Source: Spirochaetaceae bacterium (GTDB lineage: Bacteria > Spirochaetota > Spirochaetia > Treponematales > Treponemataceae). From it: 5,681 nt of DNA. Shown here in pieces: positions 1 to 5,681 of this stretch (position 1 is the first letter of the stretch; the number at the start of each line of letters is the position of its first letter). The translations under genes and the position numbers were made by a program. Below the pieces are notes generated by a model that did not search any database, had not been told where the DNA came from, and was given only the letters and a program-made list of their open reading frames with translations. The DNA is taken from contig JAFNZQ010000157.1 in the NCBI GenBank assembly GCA_017382775.1, forward strand, positions 1-5,681, written 5' to 3'.

Positions 1-368
1 AACTTGATGTTTGGGTTTGGGGTTCCGGATATCGCTACAGCATTGCCATGTTGATTCGCGATGCCAATGGTTCCGTTCATGAAATGCCCTTGGGACGTCT
101 CAGCCACATTGGTTGGAAAAATATGCTTGTCAAAATTCCCACAACCATGGTACAGCGATCTTACTTGCGAACCGGTGGCAAAAATTTGAAATTTGTGGGC
201 TTCCGTGTTAAGACTGATGCCAATGCTCCCGTTGATGGTGCCGTTGTATATTTTGATAATTTGAAATATTTGACCGATATTCTTGTTAATACTTTCGATG
301 GTTACGAACTTGATGGCATTGAATTTGGTGAAAGCGATTCAGGTAGTGCCGGGGAGGCTCAGCAATGA
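1..368 (+). CDS. flaA: Flagellar filament outer layer (sheath) protein FlaA paralogue, C-terminal part (5' end outside window)
   Basis: The reading frame is open from base 3 (the first full codon) to the TGA at 366-368, giving 121 visible residues. The ATG at 48 is internal, because the upstream codons already encode the conserved FlaA strand LDVWVWGSGYRYSIAM. The next conserved elements are a RDANGSVHEMPLGRL strand, GWKNMLVKIP, KFVGFRV and VYFDNLKYLTD, which is the usual order in the C-terminal half of FlaA (Pfam Flagellar_FlaA). The same elements recur in the downstream gene. Members of the family are exported to the periplasm and sheathe the FlaB core of spirochaete endoflagella. The signal peptide would lie outside the window. 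The tail is acidic and Gly/Ser-rich (GESDSGSAGEAQQ) and looks like a flexible end. The stop overlaps the start of the next flaA gene. Which FlaA paralogue this is cannot be decided from the fragment. Confidence 0.9.
   Translation, partial: LDVWVWGSGYRYSIAMLIRDANGSVHEMPLGRLSHIGWKNMLVKIPTTMVQRSYLRTGGKNLKFVGFRVKTDANAPVDGAVVYFDNLKYLTDILVNTFDGYELDGIEFGESDSGSAGEAQQ
351..357 (+). promoter_or_regulatory. Shine-Dalgarno site of the second flaA gene
   Basis: GGGGAGG lies seven bases before the ATG at 365. It is a strong purine-rich site inside the last codons of the preceding flaA gene. It supports the start at 365 and translational coupling through the ATGA overlap. Confidence 0.75.
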
Positions 369-1111
369 AAAAATTTTTGTTAGTATTGTTTTGTGTTAGT
401 GCCGGAGCATTGCTTTTTGCACAGGAAGATGCAGCCCAAGGACAAGATAAGGGTGCCACACCCCTGGGAGCCCCCGATGTTTCCATGGTGGGTGCGGATG
501 CTGCCAAGCAGTCTTTGACCGAAGTTTCCATTGACTTGTTCGAACGGGAAGCTTCTTGGGAGGCCAATATTGCTTCCGATGACGGTATTACCACCGTTCG
601 TCTTCATCCGGGTAGCGCAGCCGGTAAGGATGCATTGCCTGCCGCCAGCGAGGGTTCCGAAGATATACGTGCTCTTGGTATCAAAGTAAATTTCTTCAAA
701 CGCGGACGCAACCCGATTTTTATCAAGGCTGTTCGCCCCATTGCTGTGGAAGGTACAGTTAAGACTGTTTCAGTTTGGGTTGCCGGACGAAATTTTGGTC
801 ATAAATTGAATCTTGTAATTCAAGATATTCGCGGTAAAACTTTTGAAGTAAGTATGGGTAAATTGAACTTCTCCGGTTGGAGAAAGCTTACTGCAACCAT
901 TCCTGCTTCCCCCGATGGAACCACAGGTGTTGTTCAGTCCAATTCCCATTACCCCGATCGATCCGGTATTCGTATTGTTGGTTTCCGCATTGTTTGCGAT
1001 CCTGAAGATGCTTTCGGTACATACTATGTTTATTTTGACGATATGCGTGCCGTTACAGATCTTTTCGAATTCGAATCCAAAGATCCTTCCGACATGGTTG
1101 ATAGTTGGTAA
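365..1111 (+). CDS. flaA: Flagellar filament outer layer (sheath) protein FlaA paralogue, complete
   Basis: This 248-residue protein has a typical Sec signal peptide: MKK, a hydrophobic core to about residue 18, and a probable signal peptidase I cut after Ala19 (LLFA/Q). The mature N-terminus (20-50) is Ala/Gly/Gln-rich and low in complexity. FlaA-family blocks follow: a predicted strand at 53-67 (EVSIDLFEREASWEA), NPIFIKAVRPI at 116-126, VSVWVAGRNFGHKLNLVIQD at 135-154, GWRKLTATIP at 171-180, IRIVGFRIV at 202-210 and YYVYFDDMRAVTDLF at 220-234, ending in an acidic DSW tail. The length fits FlaA proteins (about 240-350 residues). The product should act in the periplasm as part of the filament sheath, probably with the upstream paralogue. 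The start is fixed by the signal peptide, a strong ribosome binding site and a 4-base overlap with the upstream stop. Tandem stops (TAATAA) precede a strong terminator. The family call is secure; the FlaA1 or FlaA2 identity is not. Confidence 0.93.
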   Translation: MKKFLLVLFCVSAGALLFAQEDAAQGQDKGATPLGAPDVSMVGADAAKQSLTEVSIDLFEREASWEANIASDDGITTVRLHPGSAAGKDALPAASEGSEDIRALGIKVNFFKRGRNPIFIKAVRPIAVEGTVKTVSVWVAGRNFGHKLNLVIQDIRGKTFEVSMGKLNFSGWRKLTATIPASPDGTTGVVQSNSHYPDRSGIRIVGFRIVCDPEDAFGTYYVYFDDMRAVTDLFEFESKDPSDMVDSW

Positions 1112-1117
1112 TAAACC

Positions 1118-1154
1118 AAAAAAGGCCGAAGCGCGATGCTTCGGCTTTTTTTTT
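1118..1154. terminator. Bidirectional intrinsic terminator between convergent flaA and tmk
   Basis: A perfect 8-bp stem, GCCGAAGC (1125-1132) with GCTTCGGC (1138-1145), closes a 5-base loop. On the plus strand it is followed by nine T (1146-1154) and preceded by six A (1118-1123). It can therefore end the flaA transcript (stem 13 bases after the first flaA stop codon) and, read on the minus strand with its T6 tail, the DUF1015-pyrG-tmk transcript (28 bases after the tmk stop). Confidence 0.92.
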
Positions 1155-1173
1155 ATCTTAATGTGTTCAAATA

Positions 1174-1776
1174 TTACTTAATTGATGTAATGATTTCTTC
1201 GGTTAAAGTTTCCGGAAATTTCGTGGCATCTAAAACAATCACATCCATTTCCGGATTTTTTTCCTTTAATTTTTTGAAAATATTTTCGTAGGAAAGAGAA
1301 ATTTTTGTCAATTTTTCCTTGTTTTCAAATATTTCCCTTGCATCCCTGGTGTCCAACCTGGATAGGGCGACATCCACCGGTAGTTTCAGAAAAAATACTT
1401 TTTCCGGAAGGGGGAAATTACCGTTGGCATATTCGGAAAAATTAAAATGTTCGTTTCCCAAACTTTGATAGGCCATGGATGAGAAAAGATATCGGTCACA
1501 AACAATTTTTTTATTTTCGGACAGGGTTTTCAAAATGCCATCTTGTCCGTAAATGTGTTCCGCACGGTCGGCGGCAAACAAAAAGGCCGTTGCCTCTTCG
1601 CTCAAGGGCAGTTTTCCGGACAAAACCTGTCGCAACATGGTTCCCAAAGAATTTTTCGTGGGCTCTGCGGTAAAAACATACTCATCTTGGGGAAGAGTCG
1701 CCTTCAATGCCTCTATTTGAGTGGTTTTACCGCATCCGTCAATACCTTCAAGAACAAAAAAATTTTTCAGTACCAT
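1174..1776 (-). CDS. tmk: Thymidylate kinase (dTMP kinase)
   Basis: This enzyme transfers phosphate from ATP to dTMP to give dTDP, an essential cytoplasmic step towards dTTP. The 200-residue product is close to the usual size (about 200-215). Visible elements are the P-loop GIDGCGKTT (11-19), the dTMP-binding EP motif in TAEPTKNSLG (36-45), FLFAADRAEH (65-74), the DRY motif in CDRYLFSSMAYQS (93-105), and a LID region with RLDTRDAREIFE (140-151). The P-loop has no Arg after the Asp, while the LID is Arg-rich, as in the bacterial type of the enzyme. The common bacterial TREPGGT motif reads TAEPT here, a variant I associate with archaeal and some spirochaete enzymes. The gene is last in the operon, 15 bases after the pyrG stop. 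Its ribosome binding site is weak (GGGTG, four bases before the ATG), so coupling to pyrG translation is plausible. Confidence 0.95.
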   Translation of the reverse strand: MVLKNFFVLEGIDGCGKTTQIEALKATLPQDEYVFTAEPTKNSLGTMLRQVLSGKLPLSEEATAFLFAADRAEHIYGQDGILKTLSENKKIVCDRYLFSSMAYQSLGNEHFNFSEYANGNFPLPEKVFFLKLPVDVALSRLDTRDAREIFENKEKLTKISLSYENIFKKLKEKNPEMDVIVLDATKFPETLTEEIITSIK

Positions 1777-1791
1777 AAAGCACCCGTGGTT

Positions 1792-3402
1792 TCATTTATC
1801 ATTACTGAATTTCTTTGCTTCCGCAACAAAATCCCTGAACAGGGGATGGCATTTGTCGGGGCGGCTTTTAAATTCGGGATGGAACTGAACGCCAATCATC
1901 CAAGGATGATCCGTGTATTCAACGGCTTCAATTACATTGTGGTCGGGATTTTTTGCCGTTACAATGAGGTTTGAGGATTGCAGTTTGTCCAAATATGCCG
2001 GATTTATTTCGTAGCGGTGACGATGTCGTTCGAAAATTTGTTTTTCCTTATAGGATTCGAATATTTTCGTGTTTTCCTCCAATGTGCAATTAAAGCCACC
2101 TAAACGAAGTTTGTCTCCAATGAGGTTGGGATCGCGGGTTTTTATCAATGTGGTTATGGCATCCTTGGTGTCTTCACCAAGTTCCATGGCAGCGGCATTT
2201 TTCATTCCCAAAACGTTACGAACGTGCTCGATTACAATCATTTGCATTCCCAGACAGATACCTAAACAAGGTTTTTTGCTAATTCGAGCATATTCGATGG
2301 CGCGAATAATTCCATCGGTGCCTTCAGGGCCAAATCCACCGGGAATGACAATTCCGTTGGCAAAATCCAAAAGTCGGCGGGCATCATCTTCATTGGTAAT
2401 GTCCTTGCAGTCAATGCAGGAAATATTGATTGCCACATTGTTGGCAATTCCACCGTGAACGAGTGCCTCGTTCACGGAAAGATATGCGTCTTTAAGGGCG
2501 ACATATTTTCCCACCAAAGCAATGTTGATTTCCCCGGCGGGATTATGAAAGGTTGCGAGCATTTTTTCCCACTGGGTAAAATCCGGCTCACCTTCAAGCC
2601 CCAAAGTTTCGCATACAACTCGTCCCAATCCTTCTTCTTCCAACATCAAAGGTACTTCGTAAATGGAATCTGCATTACGGTTTTGGATAATACATTCCGA
2701 TGGGACATTGCAGAAAAGAGAAATTTTTTCCCGTAAAGATGAAGTGATGGGAATATCACTTCTTAACATAACAATGTCCGGCTGAATTCCCAATCCTTGC
2801 AGTTCCTTCACGCTGTGTTGGGTTGGTTTGGATTTCAACTCGTCCGCTTTTTTCAAATAGGGCAAAAGTGTTAGGTGGATATAACAGCAGTTTTCTTCTC
2901 CCACATGGCCGCGGATTTGTCGGCAGGCTTCGATAAAGGGTAGGGATTCGATGTCACCCACGGTGCCGCCGATTTCGGTGATTATCACGTCGGCATTGTC
3001 CGCATTGGCCATAATTCGGGAACAGATTTCATCGGTTACGGTGGGAATAACCTGTACGGTTCCACCGTTGTAGCCGCCTTCCCGTTCTCGGGTAAGAATT
3101 GCCATGTATATTTTGCCGGAGGTGTTGGTGCTCATTTTTGACAAATTAACGTCGGTGAAGCGCTCGTAGTGTCCCAGGTCTAAATCGGCCTCAGCTCCGT
3201 CATCAGTTACAAAAACCTCGCCGTGTTGCAGGGGATCCATATTGCCGGGATCTATATTCAAATAAGGGTCGAATTTTTGATTGATTACCTTAAATCCCCG
3301 TGACTTCAAAATAAGTCCCAAAGAAGCGGCAGCAATTCCCTTTCCCAGGGATGAAACCACTCCGCCGGTGATGAATACAAATTTCGTGTTCTGCTTTTTC
3401 AT
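1792..3402 (-). CDS. pyrG: CTP synthase (glutamine-hydrolysing)
   Basis: This enzyme makes CTP from UTP, ATP and glutamine in the cytoplasm. With the chosen start the protein has 536 residues (E. coli enzyme 545). The synthetase domain covers about 1-270: P-loop GGVVSSLGKG (13-22), KFDPYLNIDPGNMDPLQHGE (43-62), DLDLGHYERF (73-82; Asp73 matches the E. coli Mg ligand Asp72), EIGGTVGDIES (143-153; Glu143 matches Glu140) and KSKPTQHSVKEL (190-201). The class I glutamine amidotransferase domain covers about 292-530: oxyanion region PGGFGPEGTDG (354-364), nucleophile Cys383 in CLGICLGMQ, and His508/Glu510 in GVQFHPEF. All three triad residues are present. I start at the ATG at 3400-3402 because AGGAG lies six bases upstream. 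A longer in-frame ATG at 3415-3417 would translate through that site and has no site of its own. The start overlaps the DUF1015 stop (ATGA). There is no room for a separate pyrG leader. Confidence 0.98.
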   Translation of the reverse strand: MKKQNTKFVFITGGVVSSLGKGIAAASLGLILKSRGFKVINQKFDPYLNIDPGNMDPLQHGEVFVTDDGAEADLDLGHYERFTDVNLSKMSTNTSGKIYMAILTREREGGYNGGTVQVIPTVTDEICSRIMANADNADVIITEIGGTVGDIESLPFIEACRQIRGHVGEENCCYIHLTLLPYLKKADELKSKPTQHSVKELQGLGIQPDIVMLRSDIPITSSLREKISLFCNVPSECIIQNRNADSIYEVPLMLEEEGLGRVVCETLGLEGEPDFTQWEKMLATFHNPAGEINIALVGKYVALKDAYLSVNEALVHGGIANNVAINISCIDCKDITNEDDARRLLDFANGIVIPGGFGPEGTDGIIRAIEYARISKKPCLGICLGMQMIVIEHVRNVLGMKNAAAMELGEDTKDAITTLIKTRDPNLIGDKLRLGGFNCTLEENTKIFESYKEKQIFERHRHRYEINPAYLDKLQSSNLIVTAKNPDHNVIEAVEYTDHPWMIGVQFHPEFKSRPDKCHPLFRDFVAEAKKFSNDK

Positions 3403-4652
3403 TTTAATCTCCTGCATTCAAAATAAAAACGTTTTTCTTCCGGTTGTCCCAGGGAAAAACTTTTTCGAGGTAGTGAGCCTCTCTCATTTATGGTTTCGAA
3501 AAATGTGTCTTTGTTGATTGGTGGCAGAAAAAAAGCGACTGTATCATCACCGTGTAATGAAAGCAGTTCTTTTTCGCCGTGAATGAAATCAATTTCCCCA
3601 CATTCTTGGCGAAGGAAATCGTCCAGTGCGGATTGCAATTCGGCAACCAAAAGGTTCGTTCCTTCGGTGAGGAAGCAGTAAAATTGTTTTTTACCGTTTT
3701 TTTCGTATATGAGAGCGAAAGAAGATGGATGTTCGTTTACAAAATCCATCATGGATTCCGCCGTTTCTTTTTGGTAAATTCGTGATTTCAAAGAGTCGGA
3801 GAGAAAATTAAATATATTTTCTCCTTGACAGTGAAAAATTACTCGATGAATGGGTTCAAAAACCAGTCCCGGATCAAAAATATTGACAATCTCCACCAAT
3901 GCATATCGAAAGGGTGAAGATGACGGTTCGCCGGATTGCTTTTTCATCTCCCAAACAGCCTTTGCCGCTGCCAGGGAATGGTTTCCGTCCCCCACGGCCA
4001 AGAAAAAGTTTTCGTTATGAGATAAATTTTCTCCCACCTGTTGGAGTTCTTCAAGACTTTCGATTTTCCATCCTGTGTATGTACCGCTGTTTGCGGTGAG
4101 GTTAACTTGAAATATGGGATTTCCGGAGGCGGCCTTTTCGGCGGCGGAAAAAAGTAGGTTGTCCTTGTCGTTGGCCAGTAAAAGGATGTGGGGAATCTCC
4201 AACGGTGCATTTATTCGAATTTCCTTTCTGGGAGGCAACCTTTCCGTTATTACCGCCTCCGTGGGCCGTATTTTGCTCTTGGAATTGGATGAAAATTCGT
4301 ATTCTTCCAAATCGATGGCGGCAATTATTCCCTTTCGAGTACGTCCGTAGGGAGTGGTTCTCTCCACAAAAAGCATGGATTTTATTGCCGGTGCAAAAAC
4401 ATCGCCTGCCAAATATTCCTTCATGGCCTTTACGGTGTTTTTCTGACGTTGAAGTACATCCGGTTGATTTAGAAAAAATTCCGGCAAAATCATTTTAAGC
4501 GTTGATGGTGCATCTCCGATTTCTTCATAAAGATTTTTCCAGTAAGATTCATTTTGAGTGAACTGGTCGCAAGCAATAACGCCCCATTTATGCACATCAA
4601 CATGGGAGGCGGGAATGAGAATTTCGGGAATTTCTAGTCCAAGTTGTTTCAC
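3399..4652 (-). CDS. DUF1015 family protein (COG4198-type), function unknown
   Basis: This is a 417-residue soluble protein without a signal peptide or membrane segments. I place it in the DUF1015 family from several features: the N-terminal IPASHVDVHKWGVIACDQFT (13-32), MLFVERTTPYGRTRKGIIAA (93-112), TEAVITERLPPRKEIR (131-146), the central VGDGNHSLAAAKAVWE (220-235) that corresponds to the family's usual DGHHR-like motif, and ALVEIVNIFDPGLVFEPIHR (251-270). Here the motif reads DGNHS. The conserved Asp and His suggest a ligand-binding or catalytic site, but no reaction is established for this protein. In some bacteria relatives lie near serine-biosynthesis genes; no such gene is visible here. 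The start is GTG, supported by AAGGA eight bases upstream and by conservation running to the first residues. The gene leads the operon and its stop overlaps the pyrG start, so the two proteins are probably made in linked amounts. Confidence 0.85.
   Translation of the reverse strand: MKQLGLEIPEILIPASHVDVHKWGVIACDQFTQNESYWKNLYEEIGDAPSTLKMILPEFFLNQPDVLQRQKNTVKAMKEYLAGDVFAPAIKSMLFVERTTPYGRTRKGIIAAIDLEEYEFSSNSKSKIRPTEAVITERLPPRKEIRINAPLEIPHILLLANDKDNLLFSAAEKAASGNPIFQVNLTANSGTYTGWKIESLEELQQVGENLSHNENFFLAVGDGNHSLAAAKAVWEMKKQSGEPSSSPFRYALVEIVNIFDPGLVFEPIHRVIFHCQGENIFNFLSDSLKSRIYQKETAESMMDFVNEHPSSFALIYEKNGKKQFYCFLTEGTNLLVAELQSALDDFLRQECGEIDFIHGEKELLSLHGDDTVAFFLPPINKDTFFETINERGSLPRKSFSLGQPEEKRFYFECRRLK
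3409..3413 (-). promoter_or_regulatory. Shine-Dalgarno site that decides the pyrG start
   Basis: On the minus strand AGGAG is followed by six bases (ATTAAA) and then the ATG at 3402. It lies in the last codons of the DUF1015 gene. It rules in the 536-residue start and argues against the in-frame ATG at 3417. Confidence 0.85.
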
Positions 4653-4659
4653 CGGGTAT

Positions 4660-4687
4660 GTCCTTGTCGAGTAAAAAAATCAAGGAC
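4660..4687 (-). promoter_or_regulatory. Possible alternative hairpin that would mask the DUF1015 ribosome binding site
   Basis: On the minus strand GTCCTTG (4687 to 4681), part of the downstream arm of the terminator, is a perfect 7-bp complement of CAAGGAC (4666 to 4660), which contains the ribosome binding site. The loop is 14 bases. This pairing cannot form together with the 11-bp terminator stem, since both use the same arm. The pairing is seen in the sequence; a regulatory role is only inferred, and the alternative stem is the weaker of the two. Confidence 0.3.
4661..4665 (-). promoter_or_regulatory. Shine-Dalgarno site of the DUF1015 gene
   Basis: On the minus strand AAGGA is followed by eight bases and the GTG at 4652. 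It supports GTG as the real start. The site sits inside a CAAGGAC heptamer that also occurs in the upstream terminator stem. Confidence 0.7.
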
Positions 4688-4716
4688 GCAAAAACCGATT
4701 GTTAATGCGTCCTTGA
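4673..4716 (-). terminator. Intrinsic terminator downstream of ygfK
   Basis: On the minus strand an 11-bp perfect stem, TCAAGGACGCA (4716 to 4706) with TGCGTCCTTGA (4690 to 4680), encloses a 15-base loop and is followed by seven T (4679 to 4673). It starts 15 bases after the ygfK stop, so it should end that transcript. Its T tract ends only 20 bases before the DUF1015 GTG, and I see no convincing -10/-35 promoter pair in the 79-base gap. The operon promoter may overlap the end of ygfK or this hairpin, or some transcripts may read through. Confidence 0.85.
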
Positions 4717-4731
4717 ATGTAGATTCAGCGA

Positions 4732-5681
4732 TTAAATCAAGAGATGATCGTAGCTGGTTACAACGGCTTCAATCAAAGATGCGATGTTTTCGTCGGAAAT
4801 GCTGTCTCCTTTTTTCCAGGTAAATTCTTTTCCGTCCAATCTGATCTTGCATTGAAGACTGTTTTTGTCCAAAACCGTGAAGCCTTGGTTCTTGCTGGCT
4901 GCGAAATCCGCTTCATTGGCAAAAAGAGTAAATTTGCTCAAATAGGGGGAGCTGTCATAGGGGCAGAATGTCAAGCAGTTTCCGCATTCGTTACACATAT
5001 AATCCACGTGGATTACCTGTTTTTTGTCCAATCCGGGAACCTTGATGGCAACATTTGCGCGGTTGGGGCAAACTTCCACACAGTTTTCGCAGATTACGTC
5101 GCAACCCAAACAGCGGCCTTGTTCCTCGGTGGAACCTTCGGCTTTTCGCAGAGCGATTTTTCCTCGTACTGCGTAAATTTCGCTTTCCGTTGATTTTGAA
5201 GGAATTAACTTGTAGGAGTTGGCGGCCAAAATCTGATCCACGGCGGCGCGAGCATCACGGATTGCTTCAACGATTGTGGCAGGGCCTTTTACAGCATCAC
5301 CTGCGGCAATAACGCCTGCGGGAACAGCAGCGGCTTTCTCACCCACGGAAGCAATTACAGTATCGCACAAGATTTCGACTTTCTCGCCGGTTCCTTCAAC
5401 ACCGCGACGTCCGGAAGCATCGGGCTTGCCGAGACGCATAACTTCGCAAAGGAGTTTACCGTTTTTATGACTTATGGGAGCCAACAATTCTTTGAATTCA
5501 ACTCCGTCATCAATGGCCATTACCAATTCTTCTTCGTCAGCGGGCATGTAGCGTTTTGTACGTCGGTAAACGATGTAGGAATGTTCCACGCCGGCAGTAC
5601 GTTTTGCGGCACGGGCTGTATCCATGGCTGTGTTTCCGCCACCGATTACCACAACGTTTTTGCCCAAAGAAGGATTGGGGT
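4732..5681 (-). CDS. ygfK: YgfK-like FAD/NAD(P) and iron-sulfur oxidoreductase (putative selenate reductase subunit family), C-terminal part
   Basis: The frame is open to the right edge, with PNPS codons before the in-frame TTG at 5667, so that TTG is internal and the 5' end lies outside. There are 315 complete codons, roughly a third of E. coli YgfK (about 1,030 residues). Counting residues from that TTG, a dinucleotide fold KNVVVIGGGNTAMDTARAAK (3-22) is followed by AAGDAVKGPATIVEAIRDAR (121-140), the FAD-binding end of the glutamate-synthase-small-subunit/dihydropyrimidine-dehydrogenase type fold. Two iron-sulfur motifs come next: five cysteines in CLGCDVICENCVEVCPNRAN (186-205) and CNECGNCLTFCP (225-236). 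A C-terminal domain of about 70 residues follows. This order fits YgfK, found in selenium-dependent molybdenum hydroxylase and purine-related loci and thought to pass electrons from NAD(P)H. The substrate is unproven. GltD or another relative is less likely, because the clusters are at the C-terminus. A strong terminator follows the stop. Confidence 0.82.
   Translation of the reverse strand, partial: PNPSLGKNVVVIGGGNTAMDTARAAKRTAGVEHSYIVYRRTKRYMPADEEELVMAIDDGVEFKELLAPISHKNGKLLCEVMRLGKPDASGRRGVEGTGEKVEILCDTVIASVGEKAAAVPAGVIAAGDAVKGPATIVEAIRDARAAVDQILAANSYKLIPSKSTESEIYAVRGKIALRKAEGSTEEQGRCLGCDVICENCVEVCPNRANVAIKVPGLDKKQVIHVDYMCNECGNCLTFCPYDSSPYLSKFTLFANEADFAASKNQGFTVLDKNSLQCKIRLDGKEFTWKKGDSISDENIASLIEAVVTSYDHLLI

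Noticed and set aside
365..421. Lipoprotein signal at Cys10 of the second FlaA
   Set aside because: The cysteine is inside the hydrophobic core, with Phe just before it, which does not fit a lipobox. The cut after Ala19 is a normal signal peptidase I site.
1777..1795. ATGA overlap between the pyrG stop and an ATG at 1795 as a tmk start
   Set aside because: That ATG is 19 bases upstream of the tmk ATG and out of frame with it; it does not lead into the P-loop sequence.
1543..1974. Plus-strand open frame of 143 codons across the tmk-pyrG junction
   Set aside because: It is antisense to two conserved genes, shows no recognisable domain, and its codons mirror the complementary strand of the real frames.
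4653..4731. Sigma-70 type promoter for the DUF1015 operon
   Set aside because: Candidate hexamers such as TTGATT near the ygfK stop have no properly spaced -10 partner; I could not support a promoter call.
4744..5193. Plus-strand open frame of 149 codons opposite the ygfK C-terminus
   Set aside because: It lies wholly antisense to the conserved iron-sulfur and C-terminal region of YgfK and has no ribosome binding site or family resemblance.
1..5681. CRISPR array, insertion sequence, tRNA or prophage remains
   Set aside because: No regularly spaced repeats, terminal inverted repeats with transposase, or tRNA-like cloverleaf were seen; nearly all the sequence is conserved housekeeping or motility coding.

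Overview
The window looks like a piece of a spirochaete chromosome, most likely Treponema or a close relative. The main reason is a tandem pair of FlaA-family genes on the left. FlaA is the sheath (outer-layer) protein of spirochaete periplasmic flagella and is essentially restricted to that phylum. The other genes are ordinary bacterial genes. Coding is dense, the standard genetic code is used, and no mobile element, CRISPR array, rRNA or tRNA is visible.

Layout: (1) Bases 1-1111, plus strand: the 3' part of one flaA paralogue followed by a complete second flaA paralogue. They overlap by four bases (ATGA), so they are probably co-transcribed and translationally coupled. (2) Bases 1118-1154: a strong hairpin flanked by A and T tracts, able to terminate transcription from both sides. 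(3) Bases 1174-4652, minus strand: a compact three-gene operon transcribed right to left, namely a DUF1015 protein (GTG start), pyrG (CTP synthase) and tmk (dTMP kinase). DUF1015 and pyrG overlap by four bases (ATGA), and pyrG and tmk are 15 bases apart. (4) Bases 4653-4731: a short intergenic region with an 11-bp terminator hairpin for the gene upstream. One arm of this hairpin can also pair with the ribosome binding site of the DUF1015 gene. (5) Bases 4732-5681, minus strand: the C-terminal part of a YgfK-like flavin/iron-sulfur oxidoreductase that runs off the right edge.

PyrG makes CTP from UTP, and Tmk makes dTDP from dTMP, so the central operon supplies pyrimidine nucleotides for RNA, lipid and DNA synthesis. 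The DUF1015 protein is stitched to pyrG by the overlap, but its function is not established. The flaA pair belongs to motility. The two groups only share the terminator between them.

I do not see a previously undescribed system here. The items most worth checking are the possible mutually exclusive hairpins at the operon's 5' end, the DUF1015-pyrG coupling, the corrected pyrG start, and a His-to-Thr change in a conserved CTP synthase motif. No stretch over 300 bases lacks a gene.
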